From the NCBI GenBank assembly GCA_040403555.1, contig JBBAKN010000003.1:62001-126000 (forward strand): a stretch of 64,000 bases of DNA. The letters are read 5' to 3'. Positions 43,783-52,882 of the stretch are shown here, piece by piece (position 1 is the first letter of the stretch; each line of letters opens with the position of its first letter). The notes under the pieces were generated by a model. That model was not told the DNA's origin, did no database searches, and worked only from the letters and a program-made list of their open reading frames with translations. Made by a program: the position numbers and the translations under genes. The DNA comes from JAIPAN01 sp040403555 (GTDB lineage: Bacteria; Bacteroidota; Bacteroidia; Sphingobacteriales; Sphingobacteriaceae).

Positions 43783-45144
43783 TTATTTATTTAAGATTTT
43801 ATTTTTCAATTCCTCTAAATCCAATCCCCCAAAATTGCCCGAACTCATAAGCAATAAATTGGTATTCTTAAAAGAATTTGTATTCAAATATGCTTCAAAT
43901 ATTTCGAAATTATCGAAAAATTTTAACTTTTCGTTATTAAATGACTTTTTAACGATACTTTCATCAAAAGGAGTCATTTGTTTTTGCTTAAAAGTTTGTT
44001 GGTCAATAATTACTATTGCTTGATCGGCCTCATCCATAGTGCCGGCGTATTCCTTCAAAAATTCGGCGTTTAAACTACTGAATGTGTGCAATTCTATCGC
44101 CGCAATTAAATGCCGTTCCGGAAATTGCTGTTTAACCGCATGTATGGTGGCTTGTAGTTTTGATGGAGAATGGGCAAAATCTTTATAAATCACACAATCA
44201 TCGGTTTTACCAAGCAACTCTAATCGACGTGCAGCACCTTTAAACGTAGAAATGGCTTCGTAGAAAACCTCGGTAGATACTCCGAGTTTTTCGCATACCA
44301 AACGGGCAGCTGAAAGGTTCATTAAATTATGTTCGCCAAAAATTTGCAGCGGAACTAAGCCCTTATCGGTTAACAATGAAGTTACTCCTTGGCTAATTTG
44401 ATTGACTGGAACGCTGTATCCCAACTTTTCTACAGAAGTGTTTTTTGTAGCCACTAGCTGATCTAAGGTTTCATCGGCTTGACAATAAATTAATGCACCA
44501 CCAGGTTGTAGGGTATCTATAAACAAGTCAAACTGTTTAATATACAAGTCCCAAGTTGGGAATACATTTATATGATCCCAAGCTATACCACTTATTACAC
44601 CAATATGGCCTTTGTATAGATGAAATTTTGGGCGTCTATCTATTGGTGAAGCTAAATATTCGTCGCCCTCAATCACAATAATGGGAGCTTCGTTGGTAAT
44701 TTTTACCATGGTGTCAAAGCCCTTTAGCTGTGCACCAACCAAATAATCAAAATCTTTACCGGCATGTTGCAATACATGCAAAATCATGGAGGTAATGGTG
44801 GTTTTGCCATGGCTACCGCCAATTACTACCCGGGTTTTTTCTTTCGATTGTTCGTAAATATATTCTGGATAGGAATAAATAGGCAAACCCAACTCCTGAG
44901 CACGTAGCAATTCGGGATTATCTTCTCGGGCATGCATGCCTAAAATAACTGCATCTAGGTCTGCCGTAATGCGTTCAGGGAACCAGCCAAATTCAGCCGG
45001 CAAAATATCAAAGCGGGCTAACCGAGATTTTGAGGGCTCATTAATCACGTCGTCTGAACCGCTAACTTGAAATCCTTTTTTGGCTAAAGCAATGGCCAAA
45101 TTGTGCATCGCACTACCACCAATGGCTATAAAGTGTACTCTCAT
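43783..45144 (-). CDS. mpl: UDP-N-acetylmuramate:L-Ala-D-Glu-mDAP ligase
   Basis: Mur-ligase family enzyme of peptidoglycan recycling; joins the recovered tripeptide to UDP-MurNAc with ATP. 453 residues. It opens with HFIAIGGSAMHNLAIALAKKGF, the MurC/Mpl nucleotide-binding glycine loop with the SAMHN variant typical of Mpl. The ATP loop is GGSHGKTTITSMI, and the C-terminal domain has KDFAHSPSKLQATI. It lies 3 nt after prmA. MurC is the alternative, but the motif form and context favour Mpl. Confidence 0.85.
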   Translation of the reverse strand: MRVHFIAIGGSAMHNLAIALAKKGFQVSGSDDVINEPSKSRLARFDILPAEFGWFPERITADLDAVILGMHAREDNPELLRAQELGLPIYSYPEYIYEQSKEKTRVVIGGSHGKTTITSMILHVLQHAGKDFDYLVGAQLKGFDTMVKITNEAPIIVIEGDEYLASPIDRRPKFHLYKGHIGVISGIAWDHINVFPTWDLYIKQFDLFIDTLQPGGALIYCQADETLDQLVATKNTSVEKLGYSVPVNQISQGVTSLLTDKGLVPLQIFGEHNLMNLSAARLVCEKLGVSTEVFYEAISTFKGAARRLELLGKTDDCVIYKDFAHSPSKLQATIHAVKQQFPERHLIAAIELHTFSSLNAEFLKEYAGTMDEADQAIVIIDQQTFKQKQMTPFDESIVKKSFNNEKLKFFDNFEIFEAYLNTNSFKNTNLLLMSSGNFGGLDLEELKNKILNK

Positions 45145-45147
45145 GGT

Positions 45148-45984
45148 TTATTTTATAAATTTTGCCGCTGTCCAGTCTTGCTTTACGAGATGCCTTTCAT
45201 ACCGTAAACCCAAAGCATGGGCAGCTTCTTTAATAATTTCTAAATCGGGCTGTTCGTAAAAACCGCTTAGTATTAAGCTTCCTTCGGATGCCAATACTTC
45301 CGCATAGCGATCTAATTGGTCGAGCAATATATTGCGATTGATATTGGCTAAAATTACCTCATAAGAGGTATTTGGGATTACTTCTTTACCTCCCAACACA
45401 GCCTGAATATCGGTCATGTTATTTAATTCAGTATTCTCTAGGGTGCTTTCAAAACACAGCGGATCGTAATCAATAGCGTCTACAGCTTGGGCTCCCATTT
45501 TCTTTGCCAAAATAGCCAAAATACCTGTCCCACAGCCCATATCGAGCACCTTTTTACCTCTAAAATCTTCGGCCAACATTAATTCCATCACCGAAGCCGT
45601 AGTTTGATGATGCCCAGTTCCAAAAGCCATTTTAGGATCGATGACAATTTCATAGGAAAAGCTAGGCTCGGGTTGATGAAAGGTAGCACGAACGTATACT
45701 TGATCGGCTACCGAAATAGGATGAAAGTTACTTTCCCAAAGAGTATTCCAATTTTCATGCTTAATGGCCTTAGCAGTAAAGCTAAACTGCGTTTCTTCTT
45801 TATAATGGGCAAGCAAGTTGAGAATTGCTGTTTCGTTATACAAGGTGGTAGGGATATAACCCGTAAACCCCTGTGCTGTTTCTTCAAACGTATCAAAACC
45901 CAAATCTGCCAATTCGGCAATCATTACATCGCGGTAGGCTTCAGCCCCTTCATTCTGTATAAATACTACTTCTTGGTAGCTCAT
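45148..45984 (-). CDS. prmA: ribosomal protein L11 methyltransferase
   Basis: SAM-dependent trimethylation of ribosomal protein L11. 278 residues. The N-terminal substrate domain is followed by MAFGTGHHQTTASVMELML, which is diagnostic of PrmA, then the SAM loop LDMGCGTGILAILAKKMGA and EVILANINRNIL. Its ATG overlaps the tpiA stop by 1 nt (TAATG), so the two are translationally coupled. Confidence 0.93.
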   Translation of the reverse strand: MSYQEVVFIQNEGAEAYRDVMIAELADLGFDTFEETAQGFTGYIPTTLYNETAILNLLAHYKEETQFSFTAKAIKHENWNTLWESNFHPISVADQVYVRATFHQPEPSFSYEIVIDPKMAFGTGHHQTTASVMELMLAEDFRGKKVLDMGCGTGILAILAKKMGAQAVDAIDYDPLCFESTLENTELNNMTDIQAVLGGKEVIPNTSYEVILANINRNILLDQLDRYAEVLASEGSLILSGFYEQPDLEIIKEAAHALGLRYERHLVKQDWTAAKFIK

Positions 45985-46751
45985 TAGTTATTAAGGGCTT
46001 TCACAATGTCCACAAAATCACGTGATTTTAAGGAGGCGCCTCCAATTAGACCGCCATCAATATCGGCTTGGGAAAATAATTCAGCAGCATTTTTAGGGTT
46101 GCAGCTTCCGCCATATAAGATGGAAGTAGACTGAGCTACTGCAGCCCCATATTGTTCTACAAATAAAGAGCGAATAAAGGCATGCACTTCTTGCGCTTGC
46201 GCTGGTGAGGCTGTTAAACCGGTACCTATAGCCCAAACAGGCTCATAAGCTAACACTAAAGCGCTAAATGCATCGGTCGAGAGGTGAAAAATACCTCTTT
46301 CTAATTGCTTTTTTAACACTTCAAAGAAATTTCCCGACTCACGTTCCTGCAAGGTTTCGCCGATACAAAAAATAGGATTTAAGCCATTTTCTAAAACAGA
46401 ATTTACTTTATCAGCTAATTGTGCATCGCTTTCAGCAAAATACTGACGACGCTCGGAGTGACCTAGAATCACATATTCTGCCCCTACCGATTTAATCATC
46501 GAGGCCGATATTTCTCCAGTATAGGCTCCAGCTGCTGCTTGGTGGCAATTTTGTGCCCCAAGGGCAACATTTGGTGTTTGCTTAGCCAATTGAGCCAAGG
46601 CATTTAAATGAATAAATGGCGGGCAAACAATTACTTGTTGACTTCCTAATACTTCATCTTGAATCATGGTTAATATTTCAGAAAACAAGGCTGTTCCTGC
46701 AGTAAAATCTTGATTCATCTTCCAATTTCCGGCAACAATTTTCTTTCTCAT
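45984..46751 (-). CDS. tpiA: triosephosphate isomerase
   Basis: Interconverts dihydroxyacetone phosphate and glyceraldehyde-3-phosphate. 255 residues, a TIM barrel. Catalytic Lys and Asn are in VAGNWKMN, the histidine in VILGHSERRQYF, and the glutamate in LAYEPVWAIGTG. The phosphate loop is ILYGGSCNPKNA, with Cys replacing the more usual Val/Ser. It lies 18 nt after the glmU-like gene in a leftward operon. Confidence 0.96.
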   Translation of the reverse strand: MRKKIVAGNWKMNQDFTAGTALFSEILTMIQDEVLGSQQVIVCPPFIHLNALAQLAKQTPNVALGAQNCHQAAAGAYTGEISASMIKSVGAEYVILGHSERRQYFAESDAQLADKVNSVLENGLNPIFCIGETLQERESGNFFEVLKKQLERGIFHLSTDAFSALVLAYEPVWAIGTGLTASPAQAQEVHAFIRSLFVEQYGAAVAQSTSILYGGSCNPKNAAELFSQADIDGGLIGGASLKSRDFVDIVKALNN

Positions 46752-46769
46752 AAAGGGGAGTTCGCTGTA

Positions 46770-47957
46770 TTAAAACCTGCGATAGGCTTGTGTTTGTTCA
46801 AAAATATGTGTTAAAATGTTTTTTTCAATCTCATCAAATACCCTATTTCGGCGTTCATAGACCCGCTCGGCTGTTTCAAAAACTTTAGTCAAGGGATACA
46901 CCTCTAAACCCTGGGCACCGCCCCAAGCAAAATCGGGTATATAGTTGCGTGGATAACCAGCCCCAAATACATTGGCACTTACACCAACCACGGTTCCGGT
47001 ATTAAACATGGTATTGATCCCGCATTTGGCATGATCGGCCATAATGAGGCCGCAAAATTGCAAGCCCGTTTTTCGAAAACTCTGCTTGGCATAATCCCAC
47101 AAACGCACTTCGGTATAGTTATTTTTTAAATTCGAATTGTTGGTATCGGCTCCAATATTGCACCATTCGCCCAATACCGAATTGCCTAAAAACCCTTCGT
47201 GGCCTTTAGAAGAATAAGCAAATAAGATCGAATTGCTGACTTCACCTCCTACTCGGCAATGCGGCCCAATGGTGGTGGCTCCGTAAATTTTGGCGCCCAT
47301 TTTTACCTGCGAATGTTCGCCTAAAGCAAAGGAACCTCGAATATGGCTTCCCTCCATAACCTGAGAATTTTTAGCCAAGTAAATAGGTCCTTCTAAGGTA
47401 TTAAACGTAGCACACTCTGCATTAGCACCTTCTTCTGCAAAAAAATCACTTCCTAAAATAGTGTTTGTAGCGCTTATTTTGGCTGATGTTCTACCGGTGG
47501 TAAGCAAGGTAAAATCCTTACGCAACTCAGCGTCGTTAAGGCTAAATAAGTCTTCCGGATAGGTAATCTTAATAAAAGAGCCTGTATACGCTATACTTTT
47601 ATAGCTTGAAAAATCGCTGAAATTAAAATTTCGTGCCTCTTTTTCAGACAGTTTTATTGCAATTAACACCTGCTCTGCAACAAGTGCTTCTCCTAGATCT
47701 AATGCGTTAATAGCTATTACCAACTCCTCATCGGGGCAAATAGAACCATTTATAAATAAATTATCATCAGATAATTCTTGCGGGAATTTTTCTTGAAGGT
47801 ATTCTTCGGTTACAAAAGAATAACTTGTTGCCGAAAGGCGCTTGGCCCATTTCTCGGCAATAGTGAGTATACCTATCCTAAAATCGGCTACCGGACGGGT
47901 AAACGACAGAGGCAATAGGCTTTCTCGTGATGCATCATCAAAAAATAGTATACTCAT
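46770..47957 (-). CDS. GlmU-like putative sugar nucleotidyltransferase / acyltransferase
   Basis: 395 residues. The first half resembles a degenerate nucleotidyltransferase (LPLSFTRPVADFRIGILTI), but I do not see a canonical GxGTRM loop. The second half is a left-handed beta-helix with hexapeptide repeats (GSHIRGSFALGEHSQVKMGA and following). Family members are annotated as GlmU-related in Bacteroidota. Activity is not proven, and the true N-acetylglucosamine-1-phosphate enzyme may be elsewhere. It heads the operon with tpiA, prmA and mpl; a TATTTTTG box is 4 nt upstream. Confidence 0.78.
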   Translation of the reverse strand: MSILFFDDASRESLLPLSFTRPVADFRIGILTIAEKWAKRLSATSYSFVTEEYLQEKFPQELSDDNLFINGSICPDEELVIAINALDLGEALVAEQVLIAIKLSEKEARNFNFSDFSSYKSIAYTGSFIKITYPEDLFSLNDAELRKDFTLLTTGRTSAKISATNTILGSDFFAEEGANAECATFNTLEGPIYLAKNSQVMEGSHIRGSFALGEHSQVKMGAKIYGATTIGPHCRVGGEVSNSILFAYSSKGHEGFLGNSVLGEWCNIGADTNNSNLKNNYTEVRLWDYAKQSFRKTGLQFCGLIMADHAKCGINTMFNTGTVVGVSANVFGAGYPRNYIPDFAWGGAQGLEVYPLTKVFETAERVYERRNRVFDEIEKNILTHIFEQTQAYRRF

Positions 47958-47961
47958 GTAA

Positions 47962-47969
47962 CAAAAATA
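47962..47969 (-). promoter_or_regulatory. -7 element of glmU-like operon, predicted leaderless
   Basis: TATTTTTG on the minus strand, followed by TTAC and the ATG. It overlaps the U-tract side of the rpmE2 terminator, so termination and initiation signals share bases. Confidence 0.45.
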
Positions 47970-47999
47970 AAAAAAGTCCCGACTGTTAGGTCGGGACTT
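47967..47999 (-). terminator. terminator of rpmE2
   Basis: AGTCCCGAC pairs with GTCGGGACT (bases 47975-47983 with 47990-47998) around a 6-nt loop, with a U-tract on the minus strand. About 22 bp past the rpmE2 stop. Confidence 0.85.
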
Positions 48000-48020
48000 C
48001 GGTATATTTTTTGGTTTCGA

Positions 48021-48269
48021 TTACTTTTTAGCGTAACGAGTTTTGAATTTATCGATACGACCAGCGGTATCAACCAATTTCATTTTACCTGTAAAGAAGG
48101 GATGTGAGGTGTGTGAAATCTCTAATTTAACTAGAGGATATTCGTTACCATCTTCCCATTTGGTAGTTTCTTTAGATTCTATGCACGATTTAGTGATAAA
48201 AGCATAGTCGTTAGACATATCTTTAAATACAACTAATCTGTAGTTTTTTGGATGTAAATCAGCTTTCAT
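48021..48269 (-). CDS. rpmE2: 50S ribosomal protein L31 type B
   Basis: 82 residues from the ATG at 48269; a TTG 9 nt upstream is in frame but unneeded. It has DLHPKNYRLVVFKDMSN near the N-terminus and SHPFFTGKMKLVDTAGRIDKF near the C-terminus, both hallmarks of the zinc-free type B form (no CxxC pair). Monocistronic, with a strong terminator and a promoter box about 24 nt upstream. Confidence 0.95.
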   Translation of the reverse strand: MKADLHPKNYRLVVFKDMSNDYAFITKSCIESKETTKWEDGNEYPLVKLEISHTSHPFFTGKMKLVDTAGRIDKFKTRYAKK

Positions 48270-48293
48270 TTCCGTCAATTATTTTCAGAGGGG

Positions 48294-48321
48294 CAAATAT
48301 AGTGCTAATTGTGAAAACAAA
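48294..48321 (-). promoter_or_regulatory. promoter of rpmE2
   Basis: TATATTTG at 48301-48294 on the minus strand, with TTTG at 48321-48318 (16-nt spacer, a little short). Confidence 0.5.
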
Positions 48322-48342
48322 AAAGCGATACACGAAAAATAT

Positions 48343-48747
48343 TTAGGAATTTATTTCTTGGCAAAGTTCTATGAGCACACCAGTGGCATCTTTTGGATGT
48401 ACAAAACATACCCATTTATTATCGGCACCCCGTTTAGGCACTTCATTTAGCAAAGTAAAGCCTTCGCCTTTTAAGCGGGCCATTTCTGCTTGTATATCTT
48501 CTACGGCAAAAGCCATATGATGCATACCCTCTCCTTTTTTCTCAATAAAATGAGCAATAGCACTTTGCTCCGTTGTAGCTTGTAACAGCTCAATTTTACT
48601 CAGGCCCACCTTAAAAAAAGCAGTTAAAACGCCTTCCGATGCTACCTCTTCGGTTTTATACGGCGCTACACCCAACAAGCGCTCGTAAACCGCACAAGCC
48701 TCTTGTAAATTACGTACCGCAATACCAATGTGCTCTATCTGTTTCAT
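48343..48747 (-). CDS. mce: methylmalonyl-CoA epimerase
   Basis: Vicinal-oxygen-chelate enzyme that converts (S)- to (R)-methylmalonyl-CoA in propionate/succinate exchange. 134 residues from the ATG at 48747 (MKQIEHIGIAV); an ATG 6 nt earlier adds only Met-His. Metal ligands fit the histidine in EHIGIAVRNL, the glutamine/glutamate in SKIELLQ, HHMAFAVEDI, and the final glutamate in VLIELCQE. Methylmalonyl-CoA mutase is not in the window. No promoter box seen. Confidence 0.9.
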   Translation of the reverse strand: MKQIEHIGIAVRNLQEACAVYERLLGVAPYKTEEVASEGVLTAFFKVGLSKIELLQATTEQSAIAHFIEKKGEGMHHMAFAVEDIQAEMARLKGEGFTLLNEVPKRGADNKWVCFVHPKDATGVLIELCQEINS

Positions 48748-48828
48748 ATGCATACGTAAAGGTATAAAAATGACGAATAAATGTCGATTATCTAATACAA
48801 AAATCCCTTTTCTGAATAATTATTTTTC

Positions 48829-48836
48829 TATCTTTG
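48829..48836 (+). promoter_or_regulatory. -7 element of isc operon
   Basis: TATCTTTG, 34 nt before the iscS ATG. A TTTT run sits 17 nt upstream as a weak -33. I see no IscR-type palindrome nearby. Confidence 0.45.
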
Positions 48837-48870
48837 AGTATTAATTTAAACTGAATCTAAATAACAATCG

Positions 48871-50082
48871 ATGAAATTACCTTTATATTTCGATAATAAC
48901 GCCACTACACCCATGGATCCAAGGGTATTGGAAGCCATGTTGCCTTATTTTACCGAAAAGTTTGGAAACTCGGCTAGCCGCAACCACGCTTTTGGTTGGG
49001 CAGCTGAAGAGGGTGTAGATTATGCCCGCGAACAAGTTGCTCAGCTTATTGGTGCCAATGAGAAGGAAATTATTTTCACTTCTGGCGCTACTGAAGGTGA
49101 TAACTTAGGCATTAAAGGTGTATTCGAAATGTATCAGGATAAGGGAAATCATATTATTACCTGTGTAACCGAACATAAAGCAGTATTAGACACCTGCAAA
49201 CACCTAGAAAAACTAGGCGCTCAAGTAACCTATCTTCCGGTAAAAGAAGACGGCTTATTGGATTTAGCACAATTAGAAGCCGCCATGACTCCGCAAACGA
49301 TATTAGTTTGTATCATGTATGGCAATAACGAAATTGGTGTTATTCAGCCTGTAAAAGAAATTGCAGCCATTGCTCATAAGCATGGCGCCCTATTTATGAC
49401 CGATGCTACCCAATCAGTAGGTAAAATTCCGGTAAACGTAGATGCAGATGGTATCGACTTAATGGCCTTTACCGCACATAAAATGTACGGACCTAAAGGC
49501 GTTGGTGCATTATACGTTCGTCGTAAAAACCCAAGAGTAAAGGTAACTGCCCAACTAGACGGCGGTGGTCACGAACGCGGTATGCGCTCCGGAACCTTAA
49601 ATGTAGCCGGCATTGTGGGCTTCGGTAAAGCCTGTGAAATCTGCCGCTTAGAAATGGATAAAGATGCTAAACGATTATCGGCCTTACGTGATAAATTACA
49701 AAGTGCTCTAACCGTTTTGGAAGAAAGTTATGTAAACGGAAACGTGGCTAATCGCTTACCACATACAGCTAACATCTCTTTTAAGTATGTAGAAGGTGAA
49801 GGATTGATGATGGCTATGAAAGATTTAGCGGTTTCTTCGGGATCAGCTTGTACATCAGCTTCATTAGAGCCGTCTTATGTATTAAAAAGCTTAGGCCTTT
49901 CCGATGATTTGGCACATTCTTCTATCCGTTTTGGCTTAGGTCGCTTTACCACAGATGAAGAAGTAGATTTTGCCATTGAGCAAACTAAACATGCAGTAAA
50001 TCACCTTCGCGAACTTTCTCCACTTTGGGAAATGTTTAAAGAAGGTATCGATTTAGATAAAGTAGAATGGGTAGAACATTAA
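48871..50082 (+). CDS. iscS: cysteine desulfurase IscS
   Basis: PLP enzyme that takes sulfur from cysteine for Fe-S cluster and tRNA thiolation. 403 residues. It opens YFDNNATTPMDPRV, the PLP lysine is in FTAHKMYGPKGVG, and the persulfide cysteine is in SSGSACTSASLEPSYV, the long-loop IscS type. First gene of iscS-iscU-iscA. No iscR, hscA, hscB or fdx follow, so the operon is minimal. Confidence 0.95.
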   Translation: MKLPLYFDNNATTPMDPRVLEAMLPYFTEKFGNSASRNHAFGWAAEEGVDYAREQVAQLIGANEKEIIFTSGATEGDNLGIKGVFEMYQDKGNHIITCVTEHKAVLDTCKHLEKLGAQVTYLPVKEDGLLDLAQLEAAMTPQTILVCIMYGNNEIGVIQPVKEIAAIAHKHGALFMTDATQSVGKIPVNVDADGIDLMAFTAHKMYGPKGVGALYVRRKNPRVKVTAQLDGGGHERGMRSGTLNVAGIVGFGKACEICRLEMDKDAKRLSALRDKLQSALTVLEESYVNGNVANRLPHTANISFKYVEGEGLMMAMKDLAVSSGSACTSASLEPSYVLKSLGLSDDLAHSSIRFGLGRFTTDEEVDFAIEQTKHAVNHLRELSPLWEMFKEGIDLDKVEWVEH

Positions 50083-50106
50083 TTAATATTAAGAAAATAG
50101 AACACT

Positions 50107-50520
50107 ATGGCATATTCAGATAAAGTAATTGATCATTACACCAATCCACGTAACGTGGGTACGCTTGATAAGAGCAAGAACAATGTAGGTACAGGCTTAG
50201 TTGGCGCACCAGAGTGTGGCGACGTAATGCGTTTGCAAATTGAGGTAGATAGCAACAACGTAATTACCGATGCGAAGTTTAAAACCTTTGGCTGTGGTTC
50301 AGCTATTGCTTCTTCATCTTTAGCTACAGAGTGGTTAAAAGGCAAATCTATTGATGATGCCATTACCATTGACAATATGGATATTGTGGAAGAATTGGCT
50401 TTACCGCCAGTAAAAATTCACTGCTCGGTATTAGCCGAAGATGCTATTAAAGCCGCAATTAACGATTACCGTGTAAAAAATGGCTTAGCTCCTATCGAAA
50501 GCGAAAAAAGTCACCACTAA
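50107..50520 (+). CDS. iscU: Fe-S cluster scaffold IscU
   Basis: 137 residues. The three cluster cysteines are in GAPECGDVMRLQ, TFGCGSAIASSS and PVKIHCSVLAEDAI, in the order seen in IscU, with the aspartate after the first cysteine. The HscA-binding LPPVK motif is present just before the last cysteine, although hscA is not in this operon. It lies 24 nt after iscS. Confidence 0.96.
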   Translation: MAYSDKVIDHYTNPRNVGTLDKSKNNVGTGLVGAPECGDVMRLQIEVDSNNVITDAKFKTFGCGSAIASSSLATEWLKGKSIDDAITIDNMDIVEELALPPVKIHCSVLAEDAIKAAINDYRVKNGLAPIESEKSHH

Positions 50521-50525
50521 AAAAA

Positions 50526-50852
50526 ATGGTAACTATTACCGATAAAGCAAAAGAAAAAGCACTAAGCCTGATGCAAGAAGCCGGCTTAGACACTTCGTAC
50601 TTTTTACGGGTTTCTGTAAAAGGTGGCGGTTGCTCTGGCTTATCGTATAATTTAGATTTTGATAACGAAGTGAAAACGGGCGACCAGTTTTTTGAAGACA
50701 ACGGTATCAAAATTACATTAGACATGAAATCGTTTTTATACCTGGCTGGCACCGAACTCGATTTTACAGACGGTTTAAATGGCAAAGGTTTCAACTTTAA
50801 CAACCCAAATGCCAGCCGTACTTGCGGTTGTGGCGAAAGTTTCTCCGTTTAA
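50526..50852 (+). CDS. iscA: A-type Fe-S carrier IscA
   Basis: 108 residues. The conserved cysteines are in KGGGCSGLSYNL and the C-terminal SRTCGCGESF, as in IscA/ErpA/SufA carriers. It is only 5 nt after iscU, and a terminator follows, so it closes the operon. The exact subfamily (IscA versus SufA) is set by context. Confidence 0.93.
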   Translation: MVTITDKAKEKALSLMQEAGLDTSYFLRVSVKGGGCSGLSYNLDFDNEVKTGDQFFEDNGIKITLDMKSFLYLAGTELDFTDGLNGKGFNFNNPNASRTCGCGESFSV

Positions 50853-50874
50853 TTAGGTTTTTGTTTAAAAATAT

Positions 50875-50907
50875 AAGGTAGACTATGCAGTCTGCCTTTT
50901 GTTTTTT
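50875..50907 (+). terminator. terminator of isc operon
   Basis: GGTAGACT pairs with AGTCTGCC (one G-U) around ATGC, followed by TTTTGTTTTTT. It separates iscA from the acyl-CoA ligase gene. Confidence 0.85.
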
Positions 50908-50955
50908 AAAACGGGTATGCGTATAATTGTGAACTAACCAATGCGTTAAAAACGT

Positions 50956-52863
50956 ATGAACTTATTAAACGAACACAGCACCATTCCGCGGCTATTGCGG
51001 AATGTGGTGGAACACATACATCCCGAAAACACTACTTTTTTATTCCATCATACCAAAAATGGTTGGGAAGAAATTAGCTATAAGCAAGTATTAGATACAG
51101 CCGATGCTATTTCGAGCTATTTTTTAGACTTAGGCATTGAAAAAGGCGATCGCTTGGCCTTAATTATTGAAAATTGCCCCGAATACGTATACTACGACCA
51201 AGCCTTACAGCAATTAGGTGCCGTAAACGTATCAATATACCCTACCCTTAGCGAAACAGAAATTGCCTATATTTTAAATGATGCCGGAGCCAAAATGATT
51301 TTGGTAGGCAATCCTTTCTTATTTAAGAAAATCTTAAAAATAGCAAATAGCTGTCCACAACTTATTCGTATTATTCCGGTTTTTGAGGGTTATGAGAAGC
51401 ATTTAGAAGGGCTTTCTATCCATGCCGGTGTACTTTCCCTTGCAGAACTTATTGCCGAAGGAGAACAAACTTTAGCGGTACATAAAAAAGAATTGGCTGT
51501 AGTCAGAAATGAAGTAAAACCGAGCGATTTATCCTCTTTAATTTATACCTCGGGCACTACTGGAACGCCTAAAGGAGTAATGCTTACCCATGGAAACTTT
51601 GTGGAAAACGTACGCGTATGTTTAGAGCAAATTCCGGTAATAGATGAGCACGAGACCTTTCTTTCGTTCTTACCCCTATCACACGTATTTGAGCGCACGG
51701 CCACTTATCACATTTGCATGGCAAAGGGCTGTAAAATTGCCTTTGCCCAAAGTTTAGAGCTACTAGCCAAAAACATGGGCGAAGTAAAACCTACGGTAAT
51801 GAGCTGCGTTCCTCGTTTATTAGAGCGCATTCACGATAAAGCCATGAAAAATGGCACCTCTGCAGGCGGTTTAAAAAGCAAAATCTTTTTATGGGCTTTA
51901 GAAGTAGGTAAAACCTACCGAGAAGTGAAAGAATCGGGCAATAAACTCGGATTTTTACTTTCCATTAAGCAAAAACTAGCAGATAAACTGGTATTTAGCA
52001 AGATTAAAGAAAAAACTGGTGGCCGATTAAAGTTCATGATCTCCGGTGGAGCTGCGCTACCTAAAAACGTAGGCGAATTTTTTGGAAACCTAGGCATTAA
52101 AATTTTAGAAGGCTTTGGTTTAACAGAAACATCGCCCGTAATGGCAGTAACCGAATACCACCGTCAAATATATGGAACCGTTGGCCGAGTAATTCCAGGC
52201 ATTGAGGTGGGTATTCAAGATGTAGAAAGCAAGCAATTCATCACCATACAAACCCACGAAAGCTTTAATGAAGCCTTTGAATGCGGCGAAGGCGAAGTGG
52301 TAGTTCGTGGCCATTGCGTAATGAAAGGCTATTGGAATAAACTAGAAGAAACTGCCCAGGTATTAGACAACGATGGCTGGTTTCACACCGGTGATTTAGG
52401 CCGCTTTTTTAAAGGAAACCTGCAAATTACCGACCGTATTAAAAACATGTTGGTAAACGCTTACGGCAAAAACATCTACCCAACACCGGTAGAAAATATC
52501 TACCTAAAAAGTCCGAAACTCGAACAAGTGTTCCTCATTGGCGATAAGCAAGAATACATTACCGCCATCTTAGTTCCTTCTCGAGAAAGTTTACAAGAAC
52601 AGTTTAAGTTAAGCGACGACTTCTTTAATTCGCCTGAAACCTTTATTACAGATGAAAAACTGATTAATTGGGTGGATGAAGACATTAAACACCTGTCCAA
52701 CGAATTGGCAAAATTTGAGCGAATTAAACATTTTATGCTCAAACGCAATCCATTTACCATTGAAGATGGTGAAATTACACCGACACTAAAAGCCAAACGA
52801 AAGGTAATTGAACAAAAATATGCCGATGCCATTAGCTCTATGTATGTCGAAGACGAAGGTTAA
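50956..52863 (+). CDS. long-chain fatty-acid-CoA ligase (AMP-forming)
   Basis: Activates fatty acids as acyl-AMP then acyl-CoA. 635 residues, the size of the long-chain (FAA1/FadD15-like) subgroup. The AMP-binding P-loop is SLIYTSGTTGTPKGVMLTH, the linker-adenylate motif EGFGLTETSPVMA, the hinge GWFHTGDLGRF, and the C-terminal catalytic lysine region is in TPTLKAKRKVIEQ. Soluble or peripheral on the inner membrane. It is separated from isc by a terminator and has its own terminator. TATAATTG at about 50918 is a one-mismatch -7. Confidence 0.9.
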   Translation: MNLLNEHSTIPRLLRNVVEHIHPENTTFLFHHTKNGWEEISYKQVLDTADAISSYFLDLGIEKGDRLALIIENCPEYVYYDQALQQLGAVNVSIYPTLSETEIAYILNDAGAKMILVGNPFLFKKILKIANSCPQLIRIIPVFEGYEKHLEGLSIHAGVLSLAELIAEGEQTLAVHKKELAVVRNEVKPSDLSSLIYTSGTTGTPKGVMLTHGNFVENVRVCLEQIPVIDEHETFLSFLPLSHVFERTATYHICMAKGCKIAFAQSLELLAKNMGEVKPTVMSCVPRLLERIHDKAMKNGTSAGGLKSKIFLWALEVGKTYREVKESGNKLGFLLSIKQKLADKLVFSKIKEKTGGRLKFMISGGAALPKNVGEFFGNLGIKILEGFGLTETSPVMAVTEYHRQIYGTVGRVIPGIEVGIQDVESKQFITIQTHESFNEAFECGEGEVVVRGHCVMKGYWNKLEETAQVLDNDGWFHTGDLGRFFKGNLQITDRIKNMLVNAYGKNIYPTPVENIYLKSPKLEQVFLIGDKQEYITAILVPSRESLQEQFKLSDDFFNSPETFITDEKLINWVDEDIKHLSNELAKFERIKHFMLKRNPFTIEDGEITPTLKAKRKVIEQKYADAISSMYVEDEG

Positions 52864-52882
52864 AAAAAGTACATGGAGTAGA

